Below, piece after piece: positions 47,017 to 55,549 of a stretch of 64,000 nt of DNA. The first letter of the stretch is position 1; the number at the start of each line of letters is the position of its first letter. The notes beneath the pieces are model-generated. The model saw only the letters and a program-made list of their open reading frames with translations. It did not search any database and was not told the DNA's origin. This DNA comes from Flavobacterium sp. CYK-55 (lineage in GTDB: Bacteria > Bacteroidota > Bacteroidia > Flavobacteriales > Flavobacteriaceae): assembly GCF_018413465.1 (NCBI RefSeq), contig NZ_JAHCDK010000003.1, positions 361,523 to 425,522 of the forward strand, given 5' to 3'. The position numbers were made by a program, and so were the translations under genes.

Positions 47017-47739
47017 ATGAAAAAACTTTTACTCCTGTTGTTCTTTTTACCGCTTACTGCACAAGCGCAATGGCAAGATGTGCTCAACCAAGTCAAAGAT
47101 CAATTAGGCAAATTATCTACACAAAATTCTAGTGTTGACATTGCGGGTGGTCTCAAAGAAGCGCTCAACAACGGCATCAGCAAACAAGTCAGTAAGCTCA
47201 CCGCTACCGATGGTTTTTATAAAAATCAATTGGTCAAAATTACTTTTCCGGATGAAATGCAAAAAGTCGATAAAACGCTGCGTAAAATCGGGCTCAAAAA
47301 ACTCGCCGACGACGGTATTAAATCTCTCAATCGCGCCGCCGAAGAAGCGGTAAAAGAAGCCACTCCGATTTTTGTCAATGCCATAAAAAATATGAGTTTT
47401 AACGATGCCAAATCAATTTTGATGGGCAACGAATCGGCAGCGACGGATTATTTGAAAGGAACAACAACCAGTGATTTATATGCTCAATTTAATCCGATTA
47501 TTCAGCAATCTATCGGCAAAGTAGGCGCAGATAAAATCTGGACCAACATCATCAAAAAATACAACAATCTTCCGGGCACGAGCAAAGTCAATCCCGATTT
47601 AACTGACTATGTCACGCAACGCGCACTCGAAGGCGTTTTTAAAATGATTGCCGTTGAAGAAAAAGACATCCGAACCAACTTGCGAGCGCGCAGCAGTGAT
47701 TTGCTCAAAAAGGTTTTTGCACTTCAGGATCGAAAATAA
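47017..47739 (+). CDS. DUF4197-family exported protein
   Basis: A 240-residue protein with a signal peptide (about 1-18, ending AQAQ). The mature part is helical and matches DUF4197 in layout: GLKEALNNGISKQVSKL, DGFYKNQLVKITFPDEM, LNRAAEEAVKEATPIFVNAI and a C-terminal VTQRALEGVFKMIAVEE. It is a periplasmic protein of unknown function. It has no same-strand neighbour and is followed by about 120 bases of non-coding DNA that ends in a strong hairpin, so it has a long 3' UTR or a separate small RNA lies there. Confidence 0.82.
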   Translation: MKKLLLLLFFLPLTAQAQWQDVLNQVKDQLGKLSTQNSSVDIAGGLKEALNNGISKQVSKLTATDGFYKNQLVKITFPDEMQKVDKTLRKIGLKKLADDGIKSLNRAAEEAVKEATPIFVNAIKNMSFNDAKSILMGNESAATDYLKGTTTSDLYAQFNPIIQQSIGKVGADKIWTNIIKKYNNLPGTSKVNPDLTDYVTQRALEGVFKMIAVEEKDIRTNLRARSSDLLKKVFALQDRK

Positions 47740-47802
47740 ATCTTAACAGAATTTCAACAAATATATAACAGCGGTTTAACTATGTGATGTAAAAAAAGCC
47801 CG

Positions 47803-47890
47803 CATCTTTGTGGTGTAATAAAGGTTTTTATTATTTGGTTTAGAGTTAGTTTAGTAAAGAAGCCGCAGACGCCCATCTGCGGTTTTTTTT
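47803..47890 (+). ncRNA. Candidate small RNA (promoter-like box plus terminator)
   Basis: CATCTTTG at 47803-47810 matches the TAnnTTTG promoter box at seven of eight positions, and about 50 bases later a perfect hairpin with eight T follows (47863-47890). The stretch between has no open frame of any length and is T/G-rich. It could be an independent transcript of about 75 nt, or just the 3' UTR of the DUF4197 gene. Confidence 0.3.
47863..47890 (+). terminator. Strong rho-independent terminator, plus strand
   Basis: Perfect 7-base arms CCGCAGA (47863-47869) and TCTGCGG (47876-47882), 6-base loop, followed by eight T. The T-run overlaps the stop codon of the convergent BtuF-like gene. Confidence 0.85.
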
Positions 47891-48689
47891 ATGCCAAACG
47901 TTCCTGAAGTTTTTTAAAGTACGCAAAGGCTTTGAGCAATCGGCTTCCGTACCACGAAAACATTTCACCATCAACAAATACAGTCTTGGCATGATGCGTA
48001 AAACGACCGATTTCAAAAGCATCTTCATCTTTGAACGGATACGGTTCTGACGAAAGAAAAACCACTTCAGGATCACCTTCTAAACGCATTTTTTTGATTT
48101 CAACTTCTGGGTAACGACCGGGTTTTGAAGCATATATATTATCGAAGTGATTGAGCTGTAACAAAGCGTTGATATACGTATCAGAACCCGCCACCATATA
48201 CGGATCTTTCCAGATAAAATAAGCAGCTTTGCGCCTAGGAACGTGTTGCATAAATTGATTAAAATCACGCGCAGCAAATTCAAGTTTATCAACCCATTTT
48301 TGGGCTTCGGTGCGCACATTGAACAACTGTCCGAACTCTTGAATAATTTTGATGTTGTCGCTGACATCTTTAACATCAGTAACCCAAACCGGACAGATGG
48401 TTTTGAGTTGCTCGACAATTTCAAGGGTGTTTTCTTCTTTATTGGCGATGATGATATCCGGCTCAAGCAATCGAATTTTCTCGACGTGGACTTTTTTGGT
48501 TCCGCCGATGATTTTTTTGGTCGATTTAAAATGATACGGATGCACGCAAAATTTGGTGATGCCCACGATTGAATTTTCTAAACCTAAATCATACAGCAAT
48601 TCAGTTTGCGACGGAACCAGCGAAACGATTCTTTTGGGCGTTTGTTCAAAGCTATGTTTTTGCCCGATTGGATCAGTAAGCGTTTTCAA
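47889..48689 (-). CDS. BtuF-like helical-backbone metal/cobalamin receptor without signal peptide
   Basis: A 266-residue protein of the BtuF/FhuD class of substrate-binding proteins: PKRIVSLVPSQTELLYDLGLEN, the central DIIIANKEENTLEIVEQL and the long backbone helix are recognisable. Unlike a normal binding protein it has no signal peptide or lipobox; it begins directly with KTLTDPIGQKHS. The start is TTG, 2 bases after the pyrF stop, and no upstream extension is possible without running into pyrF. It may be a cytoplasmic member of the family, which is common in Bacteroidota, or the true start may be missed. No permease or ATPase gene is nearby. Confidence 0.75.
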   Translation of the reverse strand: MKTLTDPIGQKHSFEQTPKRIVSLVPSQTELLYDLGLENSIVGITKFCVHPYHFKSTKKIIGGTKKVHVEKIRLLEPDIIIANKEENTLEIVEQLKTICPVWVTDVKDVSDNIKIIQEFGQLFNVRTEAQKWVDKLEFAARDFNQFMQHVPRRKAAYFIWKDPYMVAGSDTYINALLQLNHFDNIYASKPGRYPEVEIKKMRLEGDPEVVFLSSEPYPFKDEDAFEIGRFTHHAKTVFVDGEMFSWYGSRLLKAFAYFKKLQERLA

Positions 48690-48691
48690 AA

Positions 48692-49516
48692 TTACAAGTT
48701 GTATTGGTTGAGAATACTTTGCATTTCTTGCTGAATAACAAGCGCTTCAGCTCTGGATTTTTGCGCAAAATCATCTTGATTGGACGCATAAATAATGGCG
48801 CGAGATGAGTTAATCAATAAACCAACTTCTGCGTTCAATCCGTGTTTGCATACTTCTGCCAAACTTCCGCCTTGTGCGCCAACACCGGGAACCAATAAAA
48901 AGTTATGGGGAATAATTTTTCTGATTTCAGTAAAATATTCTGCCTTGGTGGCACCCACTACATACATCAATCGGTGGGCATTTTGCCATGTTTGGGAAGT
49001 TTCTAAAACCTGTTGATACAAAGGTTTTCCTTGGGTAGTCAAAGTCTGAAAATCAAAAGCACCCGCGTTTGAGGTGAGCGCCAACAAAATAGTGTGTTTG
49101 CCTTCAAAAGCCAAAAACGGCTCTACTGAATCTTGCCCCATATAAGGCGCTACGGTCACCGAATCAAACTGCATGTCTTGAAAAAAGGCTTGGGCATAAC
49201 GCGTAGAAGTATTGCCAATATCGCCGCGTTTGGCATCGGCTATGGTAAAAATATCCGGATGGTTTTGGTTGAGATAATCAATAGTTTTTTGTAGCGATTG
49301 CCAACCTTTTAAACCATAAGCTTCATAAAAAGCGGTGTTGGGTTTATAAGCTACCGCCAAATCATGCGTGGCATCAATAATGGCTTTGTTGAATTCAAAA
49401 ATCGGATCTTCAGTAAGCAATAAATGCGGCGGAATCTTGTCTAAATCAACATCAAGACCAATGCACAGAAAGGATTTTTTTTGACGGATTTGATGTGTGA
49501 GTTGTTGGGTGGTCAT
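48692..49516 (-). CDS. pyrF: Orotidine 5'-phosphate decarboxylase, type 2
   Basis: A 274-residue enzyme for the last step of UMP synthesis. The long form (type 2) is shown by the length and by the active-site signature [15 protein letters not shown] with its catalytic Lys and Asp residues. Other family parts are [15 protein letters not shown] at the start and [13 protein letters not shown] near the phosphate site. It stands in front of the BtuF-like gene with only 2 bases between. A perfect TAnnTTTG box and an A/C-rich leader lie upstream. Confidence 0.95.
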   Translation of the reverse strand: MTTQQLTHQIRQKKSFLCIGLDVDLDKIPPHLLLTEDPIFEFNKAIIDATHDLAVAYKPNTAFYEAYGLKGWQSLQKTIDYLNQNHPDIFTIADAKRGDIGNTSTRYAQAFFQDMQFDSVTVAPYMGQDSVEPFLAFEGKHTILLALTSNAGAFDFQTLTTQGKPLYQQVLETSQTWQNAHRLMYVVGATKAEYFTEIRKIIPHNFLLVPGVGAQGGSLAEVCKHGLNAEVGLLINSSRAIIYASNQDDFAQKSRAEALVIQQEMQSILNQYNL

Positions 49517-49541
49517 GAAGTATAGTTGTATTGTGTAGTTG

Positions 49542-49549
49542 CAAAATTA
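49542..49549 (-). promoter_or_regulatory. -7 promoter box of pyrF
   Basis: Minus-strand TAATTTTG is a perfect TAnnTTTG match 25 bases before the pyrF ATG, in front of a leader rich in ACAA triplets. Confidence 0.6.
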
Positions 49550-49562
49550 AAAAAACAGAACT

Positions 49563-50489
49563 TTATTGTGAGGTATTTGATGAGACATGCTTTGATAAAT
49601 TTTCTTTAATCCAAAAAGCAATTTTTTCAGAAACCATGTAAGCAGAAGCTTTCTGAAGATGCACGCCATCAGTGTAACTGTAGTATTGATTAAATGGCGT
49701 TAAATCAAGAAATCCATTGGTTTGAGGTTCAATCATTTTGATTCGCTCGCTAAAATGCGGCGCATATTTTTCTTCAATTTTCATTAATTGCTCTGAAACG
49801 GGCATCCGAACTAAATAAACTTTTCCGTGTTGTTTTAAAAATTCAATGGTTTTGAGCAAATAATCAAATCGCAACGACGAAAATTGATATACTTTTAAAT
49901 ACTGTTCATAGTTTAAAAGCGTGCTCTGTGTTCGGCGTTTTACGGCTTGGGCATCATCGTTTAAAGTAACTTCAAGCCAACCGTCATCGTGCAAAAAAGC
50001 CTCAGGAGATTTAGATAAGATTTTATAATAAGAACCCGAAAAATGATTGAGCAAATAATCAAAATTCGGATTGGTATGGACGGATTTAATTGCGCCGACA
50101 GCCGAATTGTTTTCGATAAAATTCTCAGCATCGTTGGGCGCGCAATCTCTGGTTGAAACACTCCAACAATCAATTGTGAGGATAAAAATACCGCGACGAC
50201 TTTGGGGCGATAGTTTATGCTTGATGCTTTCGAGATATTTTGGTCCGTAAGGGCTTTTGCTGATGTCAAATGAATAGTTGTATAAATCACTTTTTAAAAT
50301 ATCATTCATCACCGATGGCCTTATACCTTGGGCCGATTTTGAAATCCCCAAGATCAAACTGTTTTGTGCAGGCGTGGTAAACCTTAAATAATGCGGATCT
50401 GAATAACCATCAACCAAAGCAAAAACCGCCATTGCTGAACCCAGAACAAGGCTTGCAAACAAAACGATCTGAAGTATAAATCTTTTCAA
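49563..50489 (-). CDS. SGNH-hydrolase-like partner of the MBOAT acyltransferase
   Basis: A 308-residue protein with an N-terminal signal anchor (about 5-25), otherwise extracytoplasmic. The segment ILGISKSAQG could hold the block I nucleophile region, and YTDGVHLQ near the C-terminus is the DxxH block V of SGNH/GDSL hydrolases. It lies 6 bases after the MBOAT gene; this pairing is common in loci that O-acylate surface polysaccharides, as for AlgI with AlgJ/AlgX. The block I Gly-Asp-Ser is not intact (Gly-Ile-Ser), so activity is uncertain. Confidence 0.65.
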   Translation of the reverse strand: MKRFILQIVLFASLVLGSAMAVFALVDGYSDPHYLRFTTPAQNSLILGISKSAQGIRPSVMNDILKSDLYNYSFDISKSPYGPKYLESIKHKLSPQSRRGIFILTIDCWSVSTRDCAPNDAENFIENNSAVGAIKSVHTNPNFDYLLNHFSGSYYKILSKSPEAFLHDDGWLEVTLNDDAQAVKRRTQSTLLNYEQYLKVYQFSSLRFDYLLKTIEFLKQHGKVYLVRMPVSEQLMKIEEKYAPHFSERIKMIEPQTNGFLDLTPFNQYYSYTDGVHLQKASAYMVSEKIAFWIKENLSKHVSSNTSQ

Positions 50490-50495
50490 GGCGTT

Positions 50496-51944
50496 TTAAA
50501 ATTGAAAATAAATAAACGGTTGGTTTTTGGCTCCGAACAAAAAAATCAAAAGCGCAATACTGTAATAAAACAACCAGCGATAAGGTCTTTTCCAGCGCAG
50601 GGTTATGTTTTGTGTTCCGTATTGACTTTCGCGAGATATCCATTCAATCAACAACATAAAAACAATCCATATTGAAGTTACCAATGCTTGTTTGATTCCA
50701 AGAAAATATGGCAATTCAAATATACTTTTTGAAAATATTTTATAAGCATACTCAAGCGCCACAGTCAAATTAGGAGCGCGAAAAAATACCCAAGCCAACG
50801 AAACCAAAACAAAAGTGAACAGCATGAATAACAACTCTTTTATACTCGGTAAAAATTTTCCGGCTGCCACTGTATTGAGATAAGACCGATTGTTTTGATA
50901 CAGCAACAAAGGCAAAAAGTACAAAGCATGTAATAATCCCCACAGAACAAAAGTCCAATTGGCACCATGCCATAAACCACTCACCAAAAAAACAATAAAC
51001 GTGTTGCGGATTTTCATTTTTAAACTTCCGTTACTGCCGCCAAGCGGAATATAAAGATAATCTCGAAACCAACTTGAAAGCGAAATATGCCATCGGCGCC
51101 AAAACTCGGCTATGTTTCTGGAGAAAAACGGAAATGAGAAATTGCGCAGTAAATCAATTCCGAAAAGCTTCGCAGTTCCGAGAGCAATATCTGAATAACC
51201 CGAAAAATCACCGTAAATCTGAAAAGAAAAAAACAACAAGCCCAAAACCAAAGTACTCGCCGAATAAGCTGAATAATGATCAAAAATGGTGTTGACAAAA
51301 GTGGCGCATTGATCCGCAATAACAACTTTTTTAAATAATCCCCACAACATTTGCTTCAAGCCATCGGTAGCTTGCGCGTAATTGAAAGTTCTTTTTTGTT
51401 TGATTTGTGGCAGCAAATGGGTAGCTCTTTCAATAGGACCGGCCACCAACAGCGGAAAAAAGCAAACAAAAAGCGAGTAATTGATTACGTCGCGTTCGGG
51501 CTTGATTTTTTGGTTATACAAATCAATCACATAGGATAAACCGTGAAAAGTGTAAAATGAAATACCTACCGGCAACACCCATTGAATGGTGGACAAATGC
51601 GTTGTAAAACCAAGATTTGACAAGAATGAAACAAAACTGTCGGCAAAAAAATTATAATACTTAAAAACACCCAAAAAACTTAAGTTGGACAAAATGCTCA
51701 GCCACATCCAGATTTTTTTAGAGGATGGTTTTGAAGCTTCAAAAATTTTGATGCCCGTGTAATAATCAAGCGAGGTTGAAAAAATCAATAAAAACAGAAA
51801 ACGCCAATCCCAACAAGCATAAAAAAAGTAACTCGCGATGAGCAGTAAAATATTTTGCTTTTTGAGGTTTTGATGAAAAACAAACCAATACAACACAAAA
51901 ACAACCGGTAAGAAAATGAAAAAATCAACCGAGTTAAAAAGCAT
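50496..51944 (-). CDS. MBOAT-family membrane O-acyltransferase, AlgI-like
   Basis: A 482-residue integral membrane protein with about ten helices. MBOAT landmarks are YFFYACWDWRFLFLL, GISFYTFHGLSYVID, the RRWHISLSSWFRDYLYIPLGG block and the catalytic His in SGLWHGANWTFVLWG. This is the AlgI/DltB type that moves acyl groups, usually acetyl, across the membrane to a polysaccharide or other acceptor. The SGNH-like gene follows after 6 bases and probably completes the transfer. The polysaccharide genes are not in the window. Confidence 0.9.
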   Translation of the reverse strand: MLFNSVDFFIFLPVVFVLYWFVFHQNLKKQNILLLIASYFFYACWDWRFLFLLIFSTSLDYYTGIKIFEASKPSSKKIWMWLSILSNLSFLGVFKYYNFFADSFVSFLSNLGFTTHLSTIQWVLPVGISFYTFHGLSYVIDLYNQKIKPERDVINYSLFVCFFPLLVAGPIERATHLLPQIKQKRTFNYAQATDGLKQMLWGLFKKVVIADQCATFVNTIFDHYSAYSASTLVLGLLFFSFQIYGDFSGYSDIALGTAKLFGIDLLRNFSFPFFSRNIAEFWRRWHISLSSWFRDYLYIPLGGSNGSLKMKIRNTFIVFLVSGLWHGANWTFVLWGLLHALYFLPLLLYQNNRSYLNTVAAGKFLPSIKELLFMLFTFVLVSLAWVFFRAPNLTVALEYAYKIFSKSIFELPYFLGIKQALVTSIWIVFMLLIEWISRESQYGTQNITLRWKRPYRWLFYYSIALLIFLFGAKNQPFIYFQF

Positions 51945-52087
51945 ATGGTTTATTTTTTATGAGTATTGTTGCTAAGGTTTGATTGAAAACGATGTTCTGC
52001 AAGTTATAGATTCATTTGAAGGCGGCCTCATGTTTCTGCAAAATTCAATATGTATTGTACCGCTGGTCTATGGTTGAACCCAATGCC

Positions 52088-52156
52088 CTAGCCCGGATGG
52101 CAGCGGATAGCCCGCAGCGCAGCGAGGACTATGAGCGAACAGCCGGATTAGCTTCT
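52088..52156. repeat. GC-rich intergenic repeat, copy B
   Basis: About 69 bases between the MBOAT and prfA genes (the 248-base gap has no gene). It starts CTAGCCCGGATGGCAGCGG, ends GCCGGATTAGCTTC, and its core at 52109-52130 is a 22-base exact match to copy C at 58983-59004 (it begins AGCCCGCAGCGCAGCG). Confidence 0.65.
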
Positions 52157-52192
52157 AAAAAAAAGCCACACCTAAAAGGCATGGCTGATGTT
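52157..52192 (-). terminator. Probable terminator after prfA
   Basis: An imperfect 10-base hairpin (AGCCA ... TGGCT) with a run of eight or more T on the minus strand, just beyond the prfA stop. Confidence 0.5.
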
Positions 52193-53269
52193 TTAAATTA
52201 CTTCACTGGCTTCTTTGAGCTTCTCGGTGTTGTTGACGAGTTGCAACTCATCGATAAGCTTTTGAATTCCGCCGTTCATAACACCGTCTAAATCATACAA
52301 AGTGAGCCCGATGCGGTGATCGGTAACGCGGCCTTGCGGATAATTATAGGTGCGAATTTTGGCAGAACGGTCGCCAGAACTTACTTGTGAAGATCGCTTT
52401 TTGGCATCTTCTTCTTGTTTTTTGGCCAATTCCATTTCGTATAAACGCGAACGCAATACTTGCATGGCTTTGTCTTTATTTTTATGCTGTGATTTCTCGT
52501 CTTGACATTGCGCCACAAGCCCGGTTGGAATGTGTGTTAATCGTACCGCTGATTTGGTGGTATTCACTGATTGTCCACCCGGCCCTGACGAACAGAAAAA
52601 GTCAATGCGCACATCGTTCATATCAACTTGTACGTCAAACTCTTCGGCCTCTGGCAATACCATAACCGTAGCTGCCGAAGTGTGGATACGGCCTTGGGTT
52701 TCGGTTTGCGGAACACGCTGTACGCGGTGAACTCCGGCTTCAAACTTGAGGGTTCCGTAAACATCTTCACCGGTGACTTCAAAAATGATTTCTTTGAATC
52801 CGCCTGAAGTTCCTTCGTTCAAATCAACTACTGAAGTTCTCCAACCTTTTGCCTCGCAATATTTGGTGTACATGCGATACAAATCGCCGGCAAAAATACT
52901 GGCCTCATCACCACCGGTTCCGGCACGAACTTCAACCATGACATTTTTGGCATCTTCTGGATCTTTTGGGATGAGCATGAATTTGATTTCTTCTTCAAGC
53001 AAAGGCAAACGCTCTTTGGCTTCTTCGAGTTGCATTTTGGCCATTTCAACCATTTCAGCATCAGAACCGTCTGAAATGATTTCGTTGGCTTCTTCAATAT
53101 TACCCATCAAATTCACGTATTCATCGCGTTTTTCTGAAAGGGCTTTAAGGTCTTTGTATTCTTTATTGAGTTGTACATAACGCTTTTGATCAGCAATGAC
53201 ATCAGGCTGAATAATCAAGTCTGAAATCTCGTCAAAACGTTGTTTTATTATTTGGAGTCTGTCTAACAT
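52193..53269 (-). CDS. prfA: Peptide chain release factor 1
   Basis: A 358-residue class I release factor that ends translation at UAA and UAG. The GGQ motif is in [17 protein letters not shown], and the RF1-type P-x-T recognition motif is seen as PQT in [15 protein letters not shown], where many RF1 have PAT. The frame is open to 53302, but [12 protein letters not shown] at 53269 is the usual start, and the promoter box lies between. No prmC methyltransferase gene follows. Confidence 0.95.
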   Translation of the reverse strand: MLDRLQIIKQRFDEISDLIIQPDVIADQKRYVQLNKEYKDLKALSEKRDEYVNLMGNIEEANEIISDGSDAEMVEMAKMQLEEAKERLPLLEEEIKFMLIPKDPEDAKNVMVEVRAGTGGDEASIFAGDLYRMYTKYCEAKGWRTSVVDLNEGTSGGFKEIIFEVTGEDVYGTLKFEAGVHRVQRVPQTETQGRIHTSAATVMVLPEAEEFDVQVDMNDVRIDFFCSSGPGGQSVNTTKSAVRLTHIPTGLVAQCQDEKSQHKNKDKAMQVLRSRLYEMELAKKQEEDAKKRSSQVSSGDRSAKIRTYNYPQGRVTDHRIGLTLYDLDGVMNGGIQKLIDELQLVNNTEKLKEASEVI

Positions 53270-53289
53270 GCGTCCGTATTTTTGGTGTG

Positions 53290-53297
53290 CAAATGTA
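53290..53297 (-). promoter_or_regulatory. -7 promoter box of prfA
   Basis: Minus-strand TACATTTG is a perfect TAnnTTTG match 20 bases before the chosen prfA start, and so supports that start. Confidence 0.6.
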
Positions 53298-53477
53298 CAC
53301 AAAAAAGAATATATTTTTTCATGACAACAACGGCGATTTTTAATGGCTCAGATTGTTAATCATTGCTCGACAACAATGAATAATCAATTGATTTTTCACA
53401 AATCATCAGCATTTAAAATATATTTTTTGTTAATATTGTACCAAACCACTTTTCTAAACCACCTTAAAGCATCATTC

Positions 53478-53951
53478 ATGAAAAAAACTACCTCAATTAT
53501 TTTAATGTCCATCCTTTGGTTTGGGTGCCAGAAAAACAAAGAACCCCATATGCTCGCTCAAGGCGAATGGCTTATTGGCCATTGGGAAAACAAATCACCC
53601 GAAGGTCATTTCGCAGAACAATGGAACAAAATAAACAATGAAGCGTTCAACGGGAAAAGTTTTTTTATAGTCAATAAAGACACGCTTTTTAGCGAAAATA
53701 TTGAACTAACCCAAAAAGACGGAGCAGTGTTTTATACCGCTACTGTGAAAGGGCAAAACAACAACCAACCCGTTGCTTTTAAAATGACTTCGATAAAACC
53801 CAACGAAATGGTTTTTGAAAATCCGAAGCACGATTACCCGCAAAAAATAGTCTACAAAAAAATTAATGACGATAGTTTGGTAGCCATTATCTCCGGAAGC
53901 CAACAAGGCAAAAACAGCTTAGAGCAATTTCCGTTAAAACGCATCAAATAA
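53478..53951 (+). CDS. DUF6265-like lipoprotein
   Basis: A 157-residue lipoprotein; the lipobox is WFGC (Cys at about 14-15) after a short hydrophobic segment. The mature part is a small beta-barrel-like domain (GEWLIGHWENKSPEGHFAEQW, VFENPKHDYPQKIVYKK), in the style of DUF6265. The frame is open to 53343, but MKKTTSIILMSIL at 53478 gives a normal lipoprotein signal. It stands alone and ends at a bidirectional terminator. Function unknown. Confidence 0.72.
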   Translation: MKKTTSIILMSILWFGCQKNKEPHMLAQGEWLIGHWENKSPEGHFAEQWNKINNEAFNGKSFFIVNKDTLFSENIELTQKDGAVFYTATVKGQNNNQPVAFKMTSIKPNEMVFENPKHDYPQKIVYKKINDDSLVAIISGSQQGKNSLEQFPLKRIK

Positions 53952-53981
53952 AAAAGCCCGCAAATGAAGCGGGCTTTTGGG
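53951..53981. terminator. Bidirectional terminator between the lipoprotein and pepD
   Basis: Perfect arms AAGCCCGC (53954-53961) and GCGGGCTT (53969-53976) with A-run and T-run on the two sides. Confidence 0.82.
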
Positions 53982-55445
53982 TTATTTTTTTATCGGTGTA
54001 TTGGCTAAAATTTCTAAGAAGAACTTCCAAAATTTTTGCGACGATGATATACTGGCGCGTTCATCTGGGCTATGCGCTCCGTGAATGGTCGGTCCGAATG
54101 ATATCATATCCATTCCGGGATAGTTGGTTCCGAGAATACCGCATTCTAATCCGGCGTGACAAGCCACAACTTTGGGTTTTTCGCCATTTTGTTTTTCGTA
54201 AATGGATACCAAAACTTCGAGAATTTCTGAGTTTACATTGGGTGTCCAACCCGGATATGAACCTGAAAATGCAACTTCGCATCCGCACAATTCAAAGGCT
54301 GATCTGAGCGCATTGGCCAAATCAAACTTAGACGATTCAACCGAAGAACGCGTCAAACATCCAATAGAAATTTCTCCATCTTTGACAATCACACGAGCAA
54401 TATTATTAGAGGTTTCAACCAAATCAGCCATGTCGGCACTCATCCTGTAAACACCGTTGTGCGCTGTATATAAAGCGCGGATGATTCCTTCTTGAACACC
54501 TAAATCCATAACCTGCGAAGGCACATCGGCTTTGGTAATTTCAATGGTTAAGTTGGGCTCGGTGGTTTTGAATTCGGCTTTAATATCATTGATGATTTCT
54601 TGCATTTCAAAGGCAAAAACTTCGTCGTACATCTGAGCCACAATTACGTGAGCAACACTTTCACGCGGAATAGCATTGCGCAAACTTCCACCGTTGATTT
54701 CAGCTATTTGCAAACCGAAGTTTTCAAATCCGTCAAACAACAAACGATTCATGATTTTATTGGCGTTGCCCAAACCTTTGTGGATGTCCATACCAGAATG
54801 TCCACCATTAAGACCTTTTACCGTAATCTTATAACCTACAGAATCTTCAGGCGTTTCTTCTGGACGATAGCTTCGGGTAGCGGTAACATCAATTCCACCA
54901 GCGCAACCGATATCAATTTCGTCGTCTTCTTCGGTGTCGAGGTTGAGCAAAATTTCACCTTTGAGGATTCCGCCTTTTAAATTGAGCGCTCCGGTCATTC
55001 CGGTTTCTTCATCAATGGTAAACAACGCATCAATTGCCGGATGCGGAATATCTTTGCTTTCAAGAATGGCCATAATCGCGGCTACGCCCAAGCCATTGTC
55101 GGCTCCGAGTGTGGTGCCTTTGGCGCGCACCCAATCGCCATCCACATACATTTGAATACCCTGAGTCAGAAAATCAAAATGGGTATCGTTGTTTTTTTGA
55201 TGCACCATATCTAAATGGCCTTGCAAAACAACGGTCTTTCTGTTTTCCATGCCCGGAGTAGCCGGCTTGCGAATAATCACATTGCGAATTTCGTCTTCAA
55301 AAGTTTCTAAGCCCAAACGTTGTCCGAAGTTTTTCATGAACTCAATCACGCGTTCTTCTTTTTTTGACGGACGAGGCACAGCATTCAAATCGGCAAATTG
55401 GCTCCAAAGTGCTTTTGGCTCGAGGTTTCTGATTTCTTGACTCAT
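53982..55445 (-). CDS. pepD: Aminoacyl-histidine dipeptidase (beta-alanyl-histidine dipeptidase family), M20
   Basis: A 487-residue cytosolic dipeptidase of the M20 metallopeptidase family, splitting Xaa-His and other dipeptides. Metal-site motifs are VVLQGHLDMVHQ (His-x-Asp), ADNGLGVAAIMAI, TIDEETGMTGA with the catalytic Glu pair, and a C-terminal HAGLECGI and IHGAHSPDERA with the last His. The lid domain carries GGHSGMDIHKG. The frame is open to 55481, but MSQEIRNLEP at 55445 is the natural start. Length is standard. Confidence 0.93.
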   Translation of the reverse strand: MSQEIRNLEPKALWSQFADLNAVPRPSKKEERVIEFMKNFGQRLGLETFEDEIRNVIIRKPATPGMENRKTVVLQGHLDMVHQKNNDTHFDFLTQGIQMYVDGDWVRAKGTTLGADNGLGVAAIMAILESKDIPHPAIDALFTIDEETGMTGALNLKGGILKGEILLNLDTEEDDEIDIGCAGGIDVTATRSYRPEETPEDSVGYKITVKGLNGGHSGMDIHKGLGNANKIMNRLLFDGFENFGLQIAEINGGSLRNAIPRESVAHVIVAQMYDEVFAFEMQEIINDIKAEFKTTEPNLTIEITKADVPSQVMDLGVQEGIIRALYTAHNGVYRMSADMADLVETSNNIARVIVKDGEISIGCLTRSSVESSKFDLANALRSAFELCGCEVAFSGSYPGWTPNVNSEILEVLVSIYEKQNGEKPKVVACHAGLECGILGTNYPGMDMISFGPTIHGAHSPDERASISSSQKFWKFFLEILANTPIKK

Positions 55446-55549
55446 ATGAAGAAATTTTGTTTTTTTGATTAATGTTGCCAAAGGTAACTTTTTAGTGTAA
55501 AAAATTGAAGTTGTAAAAAGTTTATTTGTGCTATTTTTACACTCGTCAG

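Noticed and set aside
52016..52291. A 91-codon plus-strand open frame between MBOAT and prfA
   Set aside because: It crosses repeat copy B and the antisense of the prfA 3' end.
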